This document shows positions 55,413 through 64,000 of a stretch of DNA of 64,000 bases, in pieces. The notes under the pieces are model-generated. The model worked only from the letters and a program-made list of their open reading frames with translations. It was not told the DNA's origin and searched no databases. Numbering within the stretch: position 1 is the first letter of the stretch; each line of letters begins with the position of its first letter. A program made the translations under genes and the position numbers. The stretch is from Bdellovibrionota bacterium. Lineage in GTDB: Bacteria; Bdellovibrionota_C; UBA2361; JAFLCA01. The stretch lies in NCBI GenBank assembly GCA_030584005.1, contig CP129486.1, positions 1-64,000 of the forward strand. The letters are read 5' to 3'.

Positions 55413-56066
55413 CTACGGCGGCACCAGTCCCATCTTAAGCGCGCAGCGCACCAGATCGGCAAAGGTATCAGCCTTTAGCTTCTGCTCAAGTTTGCTCTTC
55501 ATCCGCTCCACCGTGCGAGGGCTCACCCCAAGCGCTCGTGCTATCTCACTCAAAGTCTTGCCCTCCGCCAGCAGCTTCAAGAGCTCGCGCTCCTTTTGCT
55601 CCATCGGCACTGTATTTCCACTCGATGTAACGGCAGCGCTGCTGCGAAAGGCAAGCACCTTTTCGATTACCGAACGGGTGAGGAGAGGCGAAAGGTACCA
55701 GCGGCCCTTCATCACTTCCTGCATGGCCAGCTGCAGTTCAGTGGGTGATGTAAACTTGCTAAGGAACCCTACTGCGCCGGCCTGGAAGGCATCGCATACG
55801 GCCTCCGGCACCACATTCCCAGAAAGCATGACGCACTTTATCGAAGGATACTGCTCACGAATTCTCGCCACCAACTCAATCCCAGAGATCCCCGGGAGGA
55901 GAATGTCAACCAAGGCGACGTTCACGAAGTCGCGCTCAAGCGCGGTGAGACACTCGTCTCCGGTAGCCGCTTCTACAACCATCTCAACGTCCGGGAGTGT
56001 CGCGATCCAGTCGCTCAACCCGCGACGGATGAGCTCCTCGTCATCTACTATGAGTATGCTGACCAT
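55413..56066 (-). CDS. LuxR/NarL-type response regulator
   Basis: A 217-residue response regulator. Residues 1-120 are a receiver domain (ILIVDDEELIRRGL acidic pair, phosphoacceptor Asp in NVALVDILLPGISG, Lys in GFLSKFTSP). A LuxR helix-turn-helix follows at 150-210 (LLKLLAEGKTLSEIARALGV, SPRTVERMKSKLEQKLK). No kinase is adjacent; the hybrid kinase at 25200-28349 is the only one in the window, and pairing is speculative. The ATG has GGAG about 7 bases upstream. It ends 50 bases after the tRNA-Lys repeat array, on the opposite strand. Confidence 0.92.
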   Translation of the reverse strand: MVSILIVDDEELIRRGLSDWIATLPDVEMVVEAATGDECLTALERDFVNVALVDILLPGISGIELVARIREQYPSIKCVMLSGNVVPEAVCDAFQAGAVGFLSKFTSPTELQLAMQEVMKGRWYLSPLLTRSVIEKVLAFRSSAAVTSSGNTVPMEQKERELLKLLAEGKTLSEIARALGVSPRTVERMKSKLEQKLKADTFADLVRCALKMGLVPP

Positions 56067-56191
56067 ACATCCACTCCATCAACTTCACCGGAGGTATACT
56101 ACCAGGACTCTGCAGAACAGAAAAACTTTAGACGACGACACAACGATACTCTGAGCGGGATAACTGAATTCTGAAACGGATCGATATCGAA

Positions 56192-57205
56192 TCAGAACCA
56201 AATATTTCGATACAGCTCACTATTATCGAGGCACTTGCCTGCACCCTGGACCACCGCAGCTAATGGGTCCTCGGCGATGGTAACCTGGATATTGAGCTCT
56301 TCACTAATATGTCTATCAAGACCCTTCAGTAGAGCGCCACCCCCGGCCAGCGCTAATCCGGCCGCTAAGATGTCGCCAGAGAGCTCCGGGGGGGTATTCT
56401 CAAGAGCCTGACGAATTGCTGCCACTAAGGTGCCAACGACCTCACTAATCGCTTCACGAATTTCCTTGCCGGAAACGACCAGCGAAGCCGGGGCACCGCT
56501 CGTGAGGCTCCGGCCACGCACCTCCATCTCCTGTCCGTCGTAGTCTGGATGGGCGCTGCCAATGGTCATCTTCATCAGCTCGGCCGTTGCTTCACCTATC
56601 AGCAGGTGATGTCGCCGCCGCATGTAATTGATGATAGCTTCATCCATCGCATCGCCGCCTTGGCGAACGGAGACTGAGTATACGATGTCTTTGAGACTTA
56701 TCACGGCAATATCGGTGGTGCCGCCCCCGATATCTACGATCAGACTCGCCGTAGCCTCAGTCACGGGGAGATTACAACCAATCGCCGCCGCCATGGCCTC
56801 ATCAATCAGCCGGACCTCACGGGCTTCATTCTCAATCGAGTCACGAATAGCGCGCTTTTCGACCTCGGTAATGCCGCTCGGCACTCCCACTATCACGCGC
56901 GGTTTAAAGAAAGACTTTGACTTCCGCCGAGCCTTGGAGAGGAAGTGGCTTAACATCATCCCGGCAACCTCGAAGTCGGCGATCACCCCGGTTCTTACAG
57001 GTCGTACGACCTTTACTCCCTCTGGAGTTCGACCCAGCATTGATTTAGCCTCTGCGCCAAAGGCGACCGGGATTTTGCGGCTCCCATCGTAACGAATGGC
57101 AACGACAGAGGGCTCGTTAAGTACGATCCCGACCCCCTTCTCATAGATGAGAGTGTTCGCAGTACCAAGATCAATCGCTAAATCGCGTGCTACAAGACGG
57201 AACAT
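56192..57205 (-). CDS. mreB: Rod shape-determining protein MreB
   Basis: A 337-residue actin homologue of normal length. The N-terminus LVARDLAIDLGTANTLIYEK is the phosphate 1 region, EPSVVAI follows, SLIVDIGGGTTDIAVISL is phosphate 2, and LALAGGGALLKGLDRHISEE is the adenosine-binding part. MreB filaments guide lateral cell-wall synthesis in rod cells. The mreC and mreD genes, which often follow, are not present. The response regulator gene lies about 125 bases downstream on the same strand. Confidence 0.97.
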   Translation of the reverse strand: MFRLVARDLAIDLGTANTLIYEKGVGIVLNEPSVVAIRYDGSRKIPVAFGAEAKSMLGRTPEGVKVVRPVRTGVIADFEVAGMMLSHFLSKARRKSKSFFKPRVIVGVPSGITEVEKRAIRDSIENEAREVRLIDEAMAAAIGCNLPVTEATASLIVDIGGGTTDIAVISLKDIVYSVSVRQGGDAMDEAIINYMRRRHHLLIGEATAELMKMTIGSAHPDYDGQEMEVRGRSLTSGAPASLVVSGKEIREAISEVVGTLVAAIRQALENTPPELSGDILAAGLALAGGGALLKGLDRHISEELNIQVTIAEDPLAAVVQGAGKCLDNSELYRNIWF

Positions 57206-57543
57206 AGAAACCTAAAACTCCCCCATTTGTTACCGGCGATACATCCACGAGCGGATTGCTGTGCCGCTCCGCTAGTCGTGTGCGTATGGCGAAAGGGGTA
57301 GTGAGTGGCAACGCCCTACAATTAATACGTATCTTGATGAAAGCAAAGGGGAGTAACTGCCCAACTCGAAAATAATGGCCGAGGCGCAAAATTCAAACAT
57401 CGTCCGCCCGAGCCTCTGCCCCGGACCCCTGCCCCTCCGTTGCATGCCCAGGCTCTATGATGCATGCTCAGCCACGCCTGATTCGGGTCTCAAGGGCACA
57501 GGGATCAGGCCATCGGCAGGATGTGTTAATACGAGAGAATTTC
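57206..57543. other. Divergent intergenic region mreB / hbd
   Basis: About 340 bases without a gene. It must hold the promoters of mreB (minus) and of the hydroxyacyl-CoA dehydrogenase (plus). The plus frame is open from 57457 but has no family sequence before ATG 57544. Confidence 0.45.
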
Positions 57544-58398
57544 ATGGCAACCTTTCAGACGGTAGGAGTCATCGGTGCTGGTCAAATGGGTGCGGGCATA
57601 GCCCAAGTGTTCGCCTCGGCGGGAAGCAATGTATTGCTGTTTGATGCCTCGACCCCAGCGCTTGATAGAGGATTGGCGGGTATTCATCTGCAGCTAGGCA
57701 AGCTGGTTGAAAAGGAGAAGATCAGCAAGGAGCAGGCGGATGGGGTCAAGAGCAGGATTGCTCGGTCCGCTTCACTCAAGGACTTCGCTCGCTGCGACCT
57801 GGTGGTCGAGGCAATTATCGAGAATTTCGAGATCAAGGTGAAACTATTCCAGGAACTGGGGGCGATACTCCCTGCCCATACCGTTCTGGCCAGCAATACG
57901 AGCTCTATCTCCATAACCCGTATGGCCGCTACGACGAAGGCGCCCGGACAGTTTATCGGCATGCACTTCATGAATCCCGTTCCAGTGATGAAGCTTGTGG
58001 AGATTATCCGCGGTCTTCAGACGGATGATGCGACCTATCAGCGGACAAAGCAGGCGGCTGAAGAGATGGGGAAGACGACCGTCTTGGCACTTGATGGCCC
58101 GGGATTCATAGTGAATCGAATCCTCTGCCCGATGATTAACGAGGCCATATTCCTGTTGCAGGAGGGGGTTGCTCCAGAGGACATCGACAATGCGATGAAG
58201 CTCGGTACAAACCAACCGATGGGTCCACTCACGTTGGCTGATTTTGTGGGGCTGGATACACTCCTGTATATCCTTCAACTACTCCATCGGGAGCTTGGCG
58301 AGGACAAATATCGCCCCTGTCCGCTGCTCGTGAAGTATGTGGAAGCGGGTTGGTTTGGAAAGAAAGCTGGCCGCGGATTCTACCGCTATGAGCAATAG
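57544..58398 (+). CDS. hbd: 3-hydroxybutyryl-CoA dehydrogenase
   Basis: A 284-residue enzyme, the standard length for single-domain 3-hydroxyacyl-CoA dehydrogenases. VGVIGAGQMGAGIAQVFASA binds NAD; LVVEAIIENFEIKVKLF carries the catalytic Glu; SNTSSISITRMA and GMHFMNPVPVMKLVEII (catalytic His) and GPGFIVNRILCPMINEAIFL complete the family pattern. It interconverts 3-hydroxybutyryl-CoA and acetoacetyl-CoA in fatty-acid or butyrate metabolism. ATG 57544 starts MATFQTVGVIG. It is a single gene, convergent with the small membrane protein gene 20 bases on. Confidence 0.94.
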   Translation: MATFQTVGVIGAGQMGAGIAQVFASAGSNVLLFDASTPALDRGLAGIHLQLGKLVEKEKISKEQADGVKSRIARSASLKDFARCDLVVEAIIENFEIKVKLFQELGAILPAHTVLASNTSSISITRMAATTKAPGQFIGMHFMNPVPVMKLVEIIRGLQTDDATYQRTKQAAEEMGKTTVLALDGPGFIVNRILCPMINEAIFLLQEGVAPEDIDNAMKLGTNQPMGPLTLADFVGLDTLLYILQLLHRELGEDKYRPCPLLVKYVEAGWFGKKAGRGFYRYEQ

Positions 58399-58418
58399 TT
58401 CAGTGAGGCCGCTCCCGG

Positions 58419-58664
58419 CTAATAGGTGACAGTATAGTAACTCCCATAATGCCGCCGGGTGGGCTGGGCAATGGGAGTGGTATTGTTTAGATCCTCTTGC
58501 TGGTAGCTGTATTCGCCGATGCCGTGTCGACGATCTTTGACGTCCTTAATCCAGTCTTTGAGCATGAAGAAAAGCCCAACGACGGTGCTGAATATGATCA
58601 GGGCGAAGAGTATGCCAGTATCTCCACGCTGTCCGTATGATTTGTGGTGCTTCATTTCCCCCAT
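58419..58664 (-). CDS. Small single-pass membrane protein
   Basis: An 81-residue protein with one membrane helix (TGILFALIIFSTVVGLFFML, about residues 16-35) and a polar C-terminal tail with HGIGEYSYQQED and YGSYYTVTY. No family is recognised. ATG 58664 has GGAGG 9 bases upstream; a GTG at 58673 is open but too close to that site. The hydrophobic helix and the good ribosome site support a real gene. Confidence 0.65.
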   Translation of the reverse strand: MGEMKHHKSYGQRGDTGILFALIIFSTVVGLFFMLKDWIKDVKDRRHGIGEYSYQQEDLNNTTPIAQPTRRHYGSYYTVTY

Positions 58665-58783
58665 GATGCCCACCCTCCATGGCTTTTGTTGCTTACAGGA
58701 AGGTTATGCGGGGTTTCCCGTAAAATGTCGCATGGCACTGCGGGGGTAGGATCTGGCGCATTAATCAGCAGCAGAAAAAGGGG

Positions 58784-59521
58784 CTATTCTTCGGTTATTT
58801 CAAACTCGTCCTCTTCCCCAAGCGGCGGCTCTCCATCATAAACAAGGCCCTCTCGGTACTGATAGTAGGAGGACTGGATGAACGTATAGGGGTCCAGGGA
58901 GCCCTCGCGCGTCGTTTCCACTGCGTCCAGCAGCTCATAGCGGCTATGAATTACCCTCAACGCCGTGCTGCCATAGGCGACCCGATCGCTTGTTCCAGCA
59001 TCGTCGCTCTTATAGGCAACCCAATAGAGCGGATTGAGGAAATTGTCGGCAAGCAGGCCCAGCGCATCTCGTACATTGGAGGGGCCTAAAAAGGGCAACA
59101 CCAGATATGGACCAGCGGGCATGCCCCAGTATGCTAATGCCGTACCAGTGTCCTCTACATGTACCTCGTGCCCGTGGCGAGCGGCAACGTCAAAAAGCCC
59201 TCCCACTCCAAGGGTGCTATTGAGCATAAAACGAGCCGTGTGCTCACCGACCTGGTCGAACTTCAACTGCGCAACGTCGCTTACCAGGTATACGGGATAA
59301 CGCAGGTTCTCAAAGAAATTATTTACCATTTCCTTGATAGGGTCAGGGACTATATCACGATAGCCCTTTGCCACCGGTTCTATGACCGCACGATCTACGT
59401 TGTCATTGAACCAATAAATCTTCCGGTTCACCGGCTCAAATGGATCCCAGGGGATCTCGTCAGCAGACGCATCGATTGCACACACAACTGCCAGAACAAA
59501 AACTACCTCTCGAAAACCCAT
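58784..59521 (-). CDS. mlaA: MlaA family outer-membrane lipid asymmetry protein
   Basis: A 245-residue MlaA/VacJ protein. PWDPFEPVNRKIYWFNDNVD is the family start, then RDIVPDPIKEMVNNFFENLR, ARFMLNSTLGVGGLFDVAAR, GTALAYWGMPAGPYLVLPFLGP and DALGLLADNF, all in the usual order. MlaA removes misplaced phospholipids from the outer leaflet of the outer membrane. Typical MlaA is a lipoprotein; here the signal peptide has Cys14 after VV, which is not a good lipobox, so cleavage by ordinary signal peptidase at ASA is possible. AGGAGG stands 4 bases before the ATG. No other mla genes are in the window. Confidence 0.93.
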   Translation of the reverse strand: MGFREVVFVLAVVCAIDASADEIPWDPFEPVNRKIYWFNDNVDRAVIEPVAKGYRDIVPDPIKEMVNNFFENLRYPVYLVSDVAQLKFDQVGEHTARFMLNSTLGVGGLFDVAARHGHEVHVEDTGTALAYWGMPAGPYLVLPFLGPSNVRDALGLLADNFLNPLYWVAYKSDDAGTSDRVAYGSTALRVIHSRYELLDAVETTREGSLDPYTFIQSSYYQYREGLVYDGEPPLGEEDEFEITEE

Positions 59522-59634
59522 GCACCTCCTCGAATAAGTTATCCAGTGTGTGACGCCAGACGCTGGGGCTGGCTCAACACTATAATTAGAGAAGCACGCC
59601 GGTGAACTCCGACCTGCTTCTTTCCCTGCGGGCC

Positions 59635-60594
59635 CTACTCGCCCCTGAAATCGACAACCGTAGGATCGGACCCAAGTGCCATCTCCCTGCCGTCGAGCAC
59701 TCCGTCACCATCGGTATCCGGATCAAGCGGATTCGAGCCTATTGCCACCTCCTGATCATCTCTCACACCGTCGCCATCTGAATCGCTATTGGCGGGGCTA
59801 AGACCCGTGCGCTGCTCATACTCGTCGCTTAAGCAGTTGCTGTCCGAGTCAACGGGAAGATCTCCCGCATCGCGGGGATCCGAATTGGAGATTACCTCGG
59901 CACCATCGGGACAGCCATCGCCATCCGAGTCTGCAATCACCGGATCGGAGCCTCGTTGCACCTCTTCATCATTGCGCAGGCCGTCCATGTCGTCATCAAC
60001 TCCAACGAATCGATGCGAAAGCTTCGAAGACGGGCCCGGCGTCGGCTGCGACAGGGGATCGTTGGGGTTGGAACCCATTCGCAGCTCTAACTGGTCGGTG
60101 AATCCATCTCCATCCGAGTCGATGGCCTCAGCATCATCGTCGGCGAATGCCTTCCCAAGCCAGTTGCGGGACGGTTTGCCAGTGCCACCGGTGTGGCGAC
60201 TCTGCCCGTTCTGCGATTCGGCAGTGCTGGCGGGTATCGTCGTGGGCATCGCCGCGAGGTCCTTGAGGGCGCCGTAGATGGCAGAGCTCGCACCGGTGGT
60301 GGCGGTGGGCGTAGCGGTGCTGGTAGGAGTAGCGGTACTCGTAGCCGAGGCCTGGCTGGCTGGTGTTTGTGTTGCCGTACGGGACGCCACGGGTGTGAGA
60401 TCATCGTCATCGCCTTCATCGGTTGGCGTGGGGGTCGGGGTTTCAGTCTCTTCCCCGATACCAGAAGCGTTACAGCCCAAACAGTAATCCTCCTGACAGG
60501 CCTTGTTGGCCGAGAGCAGTAGCGCAGCCAAGAGCAGGGCCAACATGCCGAGCCCTCGCGGCATCAATCGATATTGGGAATTTCTCGAAACCAT
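59635..60594 (-). CDS. Thrombospondin type 3 repeat protein, exported
   Basis: A 319-residue exported protein. The N-terminus is basic, then has GMLALLLAALLLSANKAC, a possible signal peptide; the Cys after KA could be a weak lipobox. A Thr/Pro/Ser-rich stalk (about 40-115) leads to five or six calcium-binding type 3 repeats, seen as DSDGDGFTDQLELRMGSNP, DDDMDGLRNDEEVQRGSDP, DSDGDGCPDGAEV, DSDGDGVRDDQEVAIGSNP and DTDGDGVLDGREMALGSDP. Such proteins are held on the cell surface and bind calcium. The frame is open upstream to 60777 with no signal sequence; ATG 60594 is chosen. Confidence 0.85.
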   Translation of the reverse strand: MVSRNSQYRLMPRGLGMLALLLAALLLSANKACQEDYCLGCNASGIGEETETPTPTPTDEGDDDDLTPVASRTATQTPASQASATSTATPTSTATPTATTGASSAIYGALKDLAAMPTTIPASTAESQNGQSRHTGGTGKPSRNWLGKAFADDDAEAIDSDGDGFTDQLELRMGSNPNDPLSQPTPGPSSKLSHRFVGVDDDMDGLRNDEEVQRGSDPVIADSDGDGCPDGAEVISNSDPRDAGDLPVDSDSNCLSDEYEQRTGLSPANSDSDGDGVRDDQEVAIGSNPLDPDTDGDGVLDGREMALGSDPTVVDFRGE

Positions 60595-61161
60595 AGCCCT
60601 AGTTGTCGATGTAGACTCGCCTACGATACCCTCTGCAGGCCGCGCGAGAAATAGAGCAATCTTCAAAAAAACGCAGGGTCCGTTGCTGAGCGCGGCATTG
60701 ATTCGCCGGCTGTGCCGTGACGGATTGGGAATAGTATCACTCACTCGCCAACGCCCTTGCCCAAACCCCTCAAACAACGTTTAATGAGCCCTCGCCTTGT
60801 GCGTACGCGATCCGACAAGCAGGCTGGAGGGTTAGCAGGGTATCGTCTTAGGGGATGAGACATTACTTTCCTTCTCTTTTGCAGTAGGCTACCCATGGGC
60901 TGGTTGAGTTCAGCGTATCGCTAGGAGCTGTTTTGTAGATAGCTTCTGCTGCACTCTCGATAGCGCAGCCAACGCCTTTGGCGTTGGGAGAGACGCCTAT
61001 CGGGGGCTTTCGGGGTCCCGACCTAGCTTGGAGCGCTGCTATCGCCACTGGCCGATAGTGCGCCTTGGTGTGTTGCGGTTCTGCGGATCGCGAAATATGT
61101 ACCGGATAGCGAACGTCACTACACTGACTTTTTAAACTGACCAAATGAAGGAGAAGTCCTT
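60595..61161. other. Gene-free stretch with a hairpin
   Basis: About 570 bases without a gene. A hairpin CCAACGCC-TTT-GGCGTTGG occurs at about 60969-60987. The stretch lies upstream of both the type 3 repeat protein (minus) and the superoxide dismutase (plus). Confidence 0.45.
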
Positions 61162-61758
61162 ATGGCGCATGAATTACCACCCCTTCCCTACCCCTACAAT
61201 GCATTAGAGCCGCACATCGACGAACAAACGATGAAGCTGCATCATGACAAGCATCACCTTGCATACGTTAATGGATTGAATAACGCCGAGGCCAAGCTGG
61301 CTGAAGCGCGCAGCAAGGGAGATTTCGCACTTGTAAAGCACTGGGAACGGGAGGCTGCGTTTCACGGCGCCGGACACTTTCTGCACTGTATTTTTTGGGA
61401 GAACATGACCCCAAAAGGTGGCGGAAGGCCTTCAGGAGATTTACTTAGGGCCATCGAATCGCGCTTCGGCAGTTTCGATAGCTTCCTTGCACAGTTCAAG
61501 GCTGCTGGCACTGCGGTCGAGGGTTCGGGGTGGGTGCTCCTAGTGCGCAACATCATGACTGGGGATCTTGATATCCTGACCGCTGAGAAGCACCAGGATC
61601 TCTCCCAATGGGTGACCGTCCCACTGCTTGCCTGCGATGTGTGGGAGCACGCCTACTACCTCAAGTATCAAAACAACCGAGCGGCATACATAGAAGCATT
61701 TACCAATGTGATTAATTGGAGCGATGTGGCCAAGCGCTTCGCCGCTTTAGCCGGATAG
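61162..61758 (+). CDS. sodA: Superoxide dismutase, Fe/Mn type
   Basis: A 198-residue enzyme. Metal ligands are in LHHDKHHLAYVNGLN (first His), AAFHGAGHFLHCIFWENM (second) and CDVWEHAYYLKYQNNRAAYI (Asp and His); FFxx and GSGWVLLV are also typical. It turns superoxide into peroxide and oxygen. The Fe or Mn preference cannot be told with confidence; the His in place of Asn/Gln in AAFHGAGH is unusual. The ATG has AAGGAG in a good position. A gene-free stretch lies upstream, so it is likely transcribed from its own promoter. Confidence 0.93.
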   Translation: MAHELPPLPYPYNALEPHIDEQTMKLHHDKHHLAYVNGLNNAEAKLAEARSKGDFALVKHWEREAAFHGAGHFLHCIFWENMTPKGGGRPSGDLLRAIESRFGSFDSFLAQFKAAGTAVEGSGWVLLVRNIMTGDLDILTAEKHQDLSQWVTVPLLACDVWEHAYYLKYQNNRAAYIEAFTNVINWSDVAKRFAALAG

Positions 61759-61883
61759 CACGCGAGATCGGGGAGTGGCGTGCGCATTGTCCATCATTGC
61801 GCCGCTTCTAGCCCCTCTTTGTCCGCTTCAATTCTTTTGATTACCTCGTGAGCAGGGAGAGCCAATTCTAGGTGGTACATAGT

Positions 61884-62903
61884 ATGCATAAGCAGTTACA
61901 GCCCATTCATCAATCGGACGAGATTGGCTTATATGAGTACGATTCCAGCCCGGGCAAGCAGAATCGTATATTCGTCGCGAGCACTCCTGAGACGCGCGTG
62001 ATCGTGAATGATCCCTTTGTGACGGGGCTCCGGTACACTCGGACGCTCTCGAGAGCGTGTGCGCGCACCCTGTCGGCACTGCGTGATGCCGGTGCGTTCG
62101 TACCGGTGGAGGGGGCAGCTAAGGTGCTCCATATTTTGCGCGGCGGGCTTAACTTCGGGCTGCGGGAGGCGCTCGGTGATGCGTTTGGCTGGAATGATCA
62201 TGGCAGCCTGTATGTGAGCGCCCAGCGCGCCCGCACCGACGAGGACCCTCAATTGTGGCACATCACCGAGTCTGACTATCGCAAACTGCACCTTGGCTCG
62301 CACAATGACATCTTCTTTGGCGACGTAGTGGCTACGGGCACGAGCCTTGAATATGCGTTGGGCGAATTGGGGCGTTATGCAGCGAAACATGGATCGCAGA
62401 TTAACAGTATTAGTTTTTTTACTATTGGCGGTCCGCGTGCCTACGAAATCATGGAGAGTCTGCATGGTTCCAGCGCCTGGAGACAGGCTGGGCTGGTGAG
62501 TTCCAATGTTATTTTCTTTGAGGGGATCTTCTCGGTTGCGCATCAGAGTACGAAGATGCACGTCAAAATTGATGGGACTGACTTGCTCCGCACGAAGGCG
62601 GTGCTGCCCCCTGAACTCATCGATTCACAGTACAGTGACCCGGCATATCCGATTGAGCGCTGTACGATCTACGATGCGGGTTCGCGGGCATTTGAGCTTA
62701 GTGAATACATAGAAGACGTGCATGAGTACTGGAGTCAAACGCTGGCGCTCGCCAAACAGGGTATGTCGTACTCTCAGCTGCTAGCGGAGCGCTTCCCTGA
62801 GTTGAATGCGCAGCGTTTCAATGGCGCTGACCTTGAACGAATCTGTGTGCGTCAGTTGGAATCGTGCAATCGGCTGCTCGCAACGGCGCGCGGCGAGGTG
62901 TAG
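61884..62903 (+). CDS. Phosphoribosyltransferase-like protein, unknown function
   Basis: A 339-residue protein. VLHILRGGLNFGLREALGDA and NDIFFGDVVATGTSLEYAL have the shape of the two conserved regions of type I phosphoribosyltransferases (the second one as the PRPP-binding loop, with DVVATGTS). The rest of the protein is helical and has no known domain. It could be a divergent PRTase or a protein that only binds phosphoribosyl compounds. AGGTGG stands 8 bases before ATG 61884. The YaeQ gene starts about 40 bases downstream on the same strand, so the two may be one transcript. Confidence 0.65.
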   Translation: MHKQLQPIHQSDEIGLYEYDSSPGKQNRIFVASTPETRVIVNDPFVTGLRYTRTLSRACARTLSALRDAGAFVPVEGAAKVLHILRGGLNFGLREALGDAFGWNDHGSLYVSAQRARTDEDPQLWHITESDYRKLHLGSHNDIFFGDVVATGTSLEYALGELGRYAAKHGSQINSISFFTIGGPRAYEIMESLHGSSAWRQAGLVSSNVIFFEGIFSVAHQSTKMHVKIDGTDLLRTKAVLPPELIDSQYSDPAYPIERCTIYDAGSRAFELSEYIEDVHEYWSQTLALAKQGMSYSQLLAERFPELNAQRFNGADLERICVRQLESCNRLLATARGEV

Positions 62904-62945
62904 CAAGGTGGGCGGCCCGGCCCAGGAGTGTTGAGTGGTCCCGCC

Positions 62946-63539
62946 ATGGCCGATCAGAACTTTCATAACTTTCATGTTCAGCTTAGCAACTCCGACTGCG
63001 AGTTCTACGGAACGCTGCGCCTGCGAATAGTGACGCACCACGAGGAGTCGAGGCGCTCGGTTTTCGCGAAGGTGTTGGCGTATTGCCTTGAGTATAGTGA
63101 CGATCTGCGGGTGGCTACGGCTCCGTATGAGACGCATGCTCCGGCATTGAGTGCTGTGGATGGCACTGGCGGCTATCTGCGCTGGATTGACGTGGGCGAG
63201 GTGCGCGCAGAGAAGCTGTCACGGGCTCTGCGGCATCACAGGGGTGCGCAGTTCGCGGTCTATTTTTACGAGCATGCCCAAGCGGTGCGTTTTGCTGATG
63301 ATTTACGGGGCAGCACGGAGAATTGGATTGAACCAGTGCAGTTTTATTTGATTGACCCGCAGTTTGTGGAGTTGATACCGGAGGGGGATGGCAAGCGGGT
63401 GGTGTGGGAGGTGGCCATTGTCGATCGGGGCATTTATTTGACGACTGGTGACGCGCAGTGTAGCGGCCAGGCGCAGCCTCTCGACATGTGGGGAATTTAC
63501 CAGCAAGCCCTCCTCCCCCCCAGCATCAAATACTCATAA
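62946..63539 (+). CDS. yaeQ: YaeQ family protein
   Basis: A 197-residue protein of the YaeQ family. ESRRSVFAKVLAYCLEYSDD and GGYLRWIDVGEVRAEKLSRA correspond to the conserved blocks of E. coli YaeQ (MMVRLLAFAL, ELWIELGQPDEKRIRKAC). YaeQ has a PD-(D/E)XK nuclease-like fold; the acidic residues here are in DVGEVRAE. The function is not settled. The preferred start is ATG 62946 (MADQNFHNF); a TTG and a GTG lie upstream. It follows the PRTase-like gene. Confidence 0.8.
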   Translation: MADQNFHNFHVQLSNSDCEFYGTLRLRIVTHHEESRRSVFAKVLAYCLEYSDDLRVATAPYETHAPALSAVDGTGGYLRWIDVGEVRAEKLSRALRHHRGAQFAVYFYEHAQAVRFADDLRGSTENWIEPVQFYLIDPQFVELIPEGDGKRVVWEVAIVDRGIYLTTGDAQCSGQAQPLDMWGIYQQALLPPSIKYS

Positions 63540-63570
63540 AATATTCATAAAATATTCTTCATAAAATATT
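63535..63570. repeat. Short A/T-rich direct repeats
   Basis: CATAAAATATT occurs three times, at 63535, 63546 and 63560. The first copy includes the stop codon of YaeQ. Confidence 0.7.
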
Positions 63571-64000
63571 CTCAGTGACTTTGTGCACACCTCAGCACTC
63601 AAGCCGGCTCTCAGGGGTCCGCGCCCCTCAAAGCTCCAAATTCTGCCTCCGATGTCATAATTCTCGATGCGGTAGGTCGCCAGAATGTACCTTTGCACTC
63701 GATCCAGGGGAAAATACTGCGCCTTTGGCCACACCACCCCGACGCTGCATACTCATTACAGCAGGCGACTTAAATAAAAGGCACTCCCTCGGACCCTTCC
63801 GGTGGCCCCGTCTTAAGGTATGGGCGATACGTTCCCGCCGGAAACGCTACGGTAAGGTTACCTGAACGATAACTACGGGAAGCCTGCTTATAGTCGCCGC
63901 AAACTGTAAAGTACCAACTCAGGTACTGCTGGCGGCGGATGGGACACACGCTTAAAACTCGCGGACGGTGCGAATAGCGTGATGATTTCTTGCTACTAAC
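63571..64000. other. Gene-free end of window
   Basis: About 430 bases without a supported gene. Short frames of 60 to 96 codons on both strands lack motifs and ribosome sites. Confidence 0.4.

Overview
The window comes from a Gram-negative bacterium with moderate to high GC. The evidence is an MlaA-type outer-membrane lipid protein, several lipobox lipoproteins, a Wzm/Wzt-type polysaccharide exporter, a type A RNase P RNA and an MreB cytoskeleton gene. The gene mix suggests a proteobacterium-like lineage, but there is no rRNA or marker set to place it further. All functions below are read from sequence motifs; no database search was run.

Layout. Bases 1-10,500 are gene-poor and look decayed. 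They hold an ACT-domain protein, a gene broken by an in-frame TAG, an FAD/NAD(P)-binding protein next to a fragment of a cysteine dioxygenase gene, an unknown ORF pair separated by one TAG, a Cof-type HAD phosphatase, a double Lrp/AsnC regulator, an intact cysteine dioxygenase divergent from an Rrf2 regulator, and a lipoprotein resembling an L,D-transpeptidase that lacks the catalytic cysteine. Bases 10,500-13,500 hold a NYN-domain protein, DnaB helicase and a Cys-rich lipoprotein. Bases 13,667-18,877 (minus strand) are a tight operon matching polyprenyl-phosphoryl-arabinose synthesis: a GT2 enzyme, a HAD-UbiA fusion, a DprE1-like oxidase, a DprE2-like reductase and a TPR lipoprotein. Bases 19,000-33,000 carry more glycan genes (a double-GT2 protein, GDP-fucose synthase-like, an FAD oxidoreductase, a GtrB-like GT2), an MASE1-CHASE hybrid histidine kinase and a 1000-residue exported beta-sandwich protein.

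Bases 32,880-36,735 are housekeeping: RNase P RNA, a CdsZ-like zinc-ribbon protein, a CAU-anticodon tRNA, a 4'-phosphopantetheinyl transferase and YchF. Bases 36,786-53,686 are a second surface-glycan region: two large glycosyltransferases with the ABC exporter, a methyltransferase, a GT9 enzyme, a 1092-residue membrane protein the size of arabinosyltransferases, another methyltransferase, then an epimerase / GMC oxidoreductase / periplasmic binding protein operon. Bases 54,000-63,540 hold tRNA-Lys, a LuxR-type response regulator, MreB, 3-hydroxyacyl-CoA dehydrogenase, MlaA, a thrombospondin-type-3 repeat protein, Fe/Mn superoxide dismutase, a PRTase-like protein and YaeQ.

The most unusual structure is at the two tRNA genes. 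Each is followed directly by tandem repeats (100 bp at tRNA-CAU, 148 bp at tRNA-Lys). The two arrays share almost no sequence but share a plan. Each unit contains (a) a direct copy of the 3' end of its own tRNA, (b) perfect short hairpins, and (c) a near-perfect reverse complement of that tRNA's T-arm and 3' acceptor strand. In both, the direct copies are interrupted by a perfect hairpin at the T-loop/T-stem junction. The closest precedent I know is the E. coli tyrT (rtT) repeat, but antisense copies are not part of what I recall of that locus.
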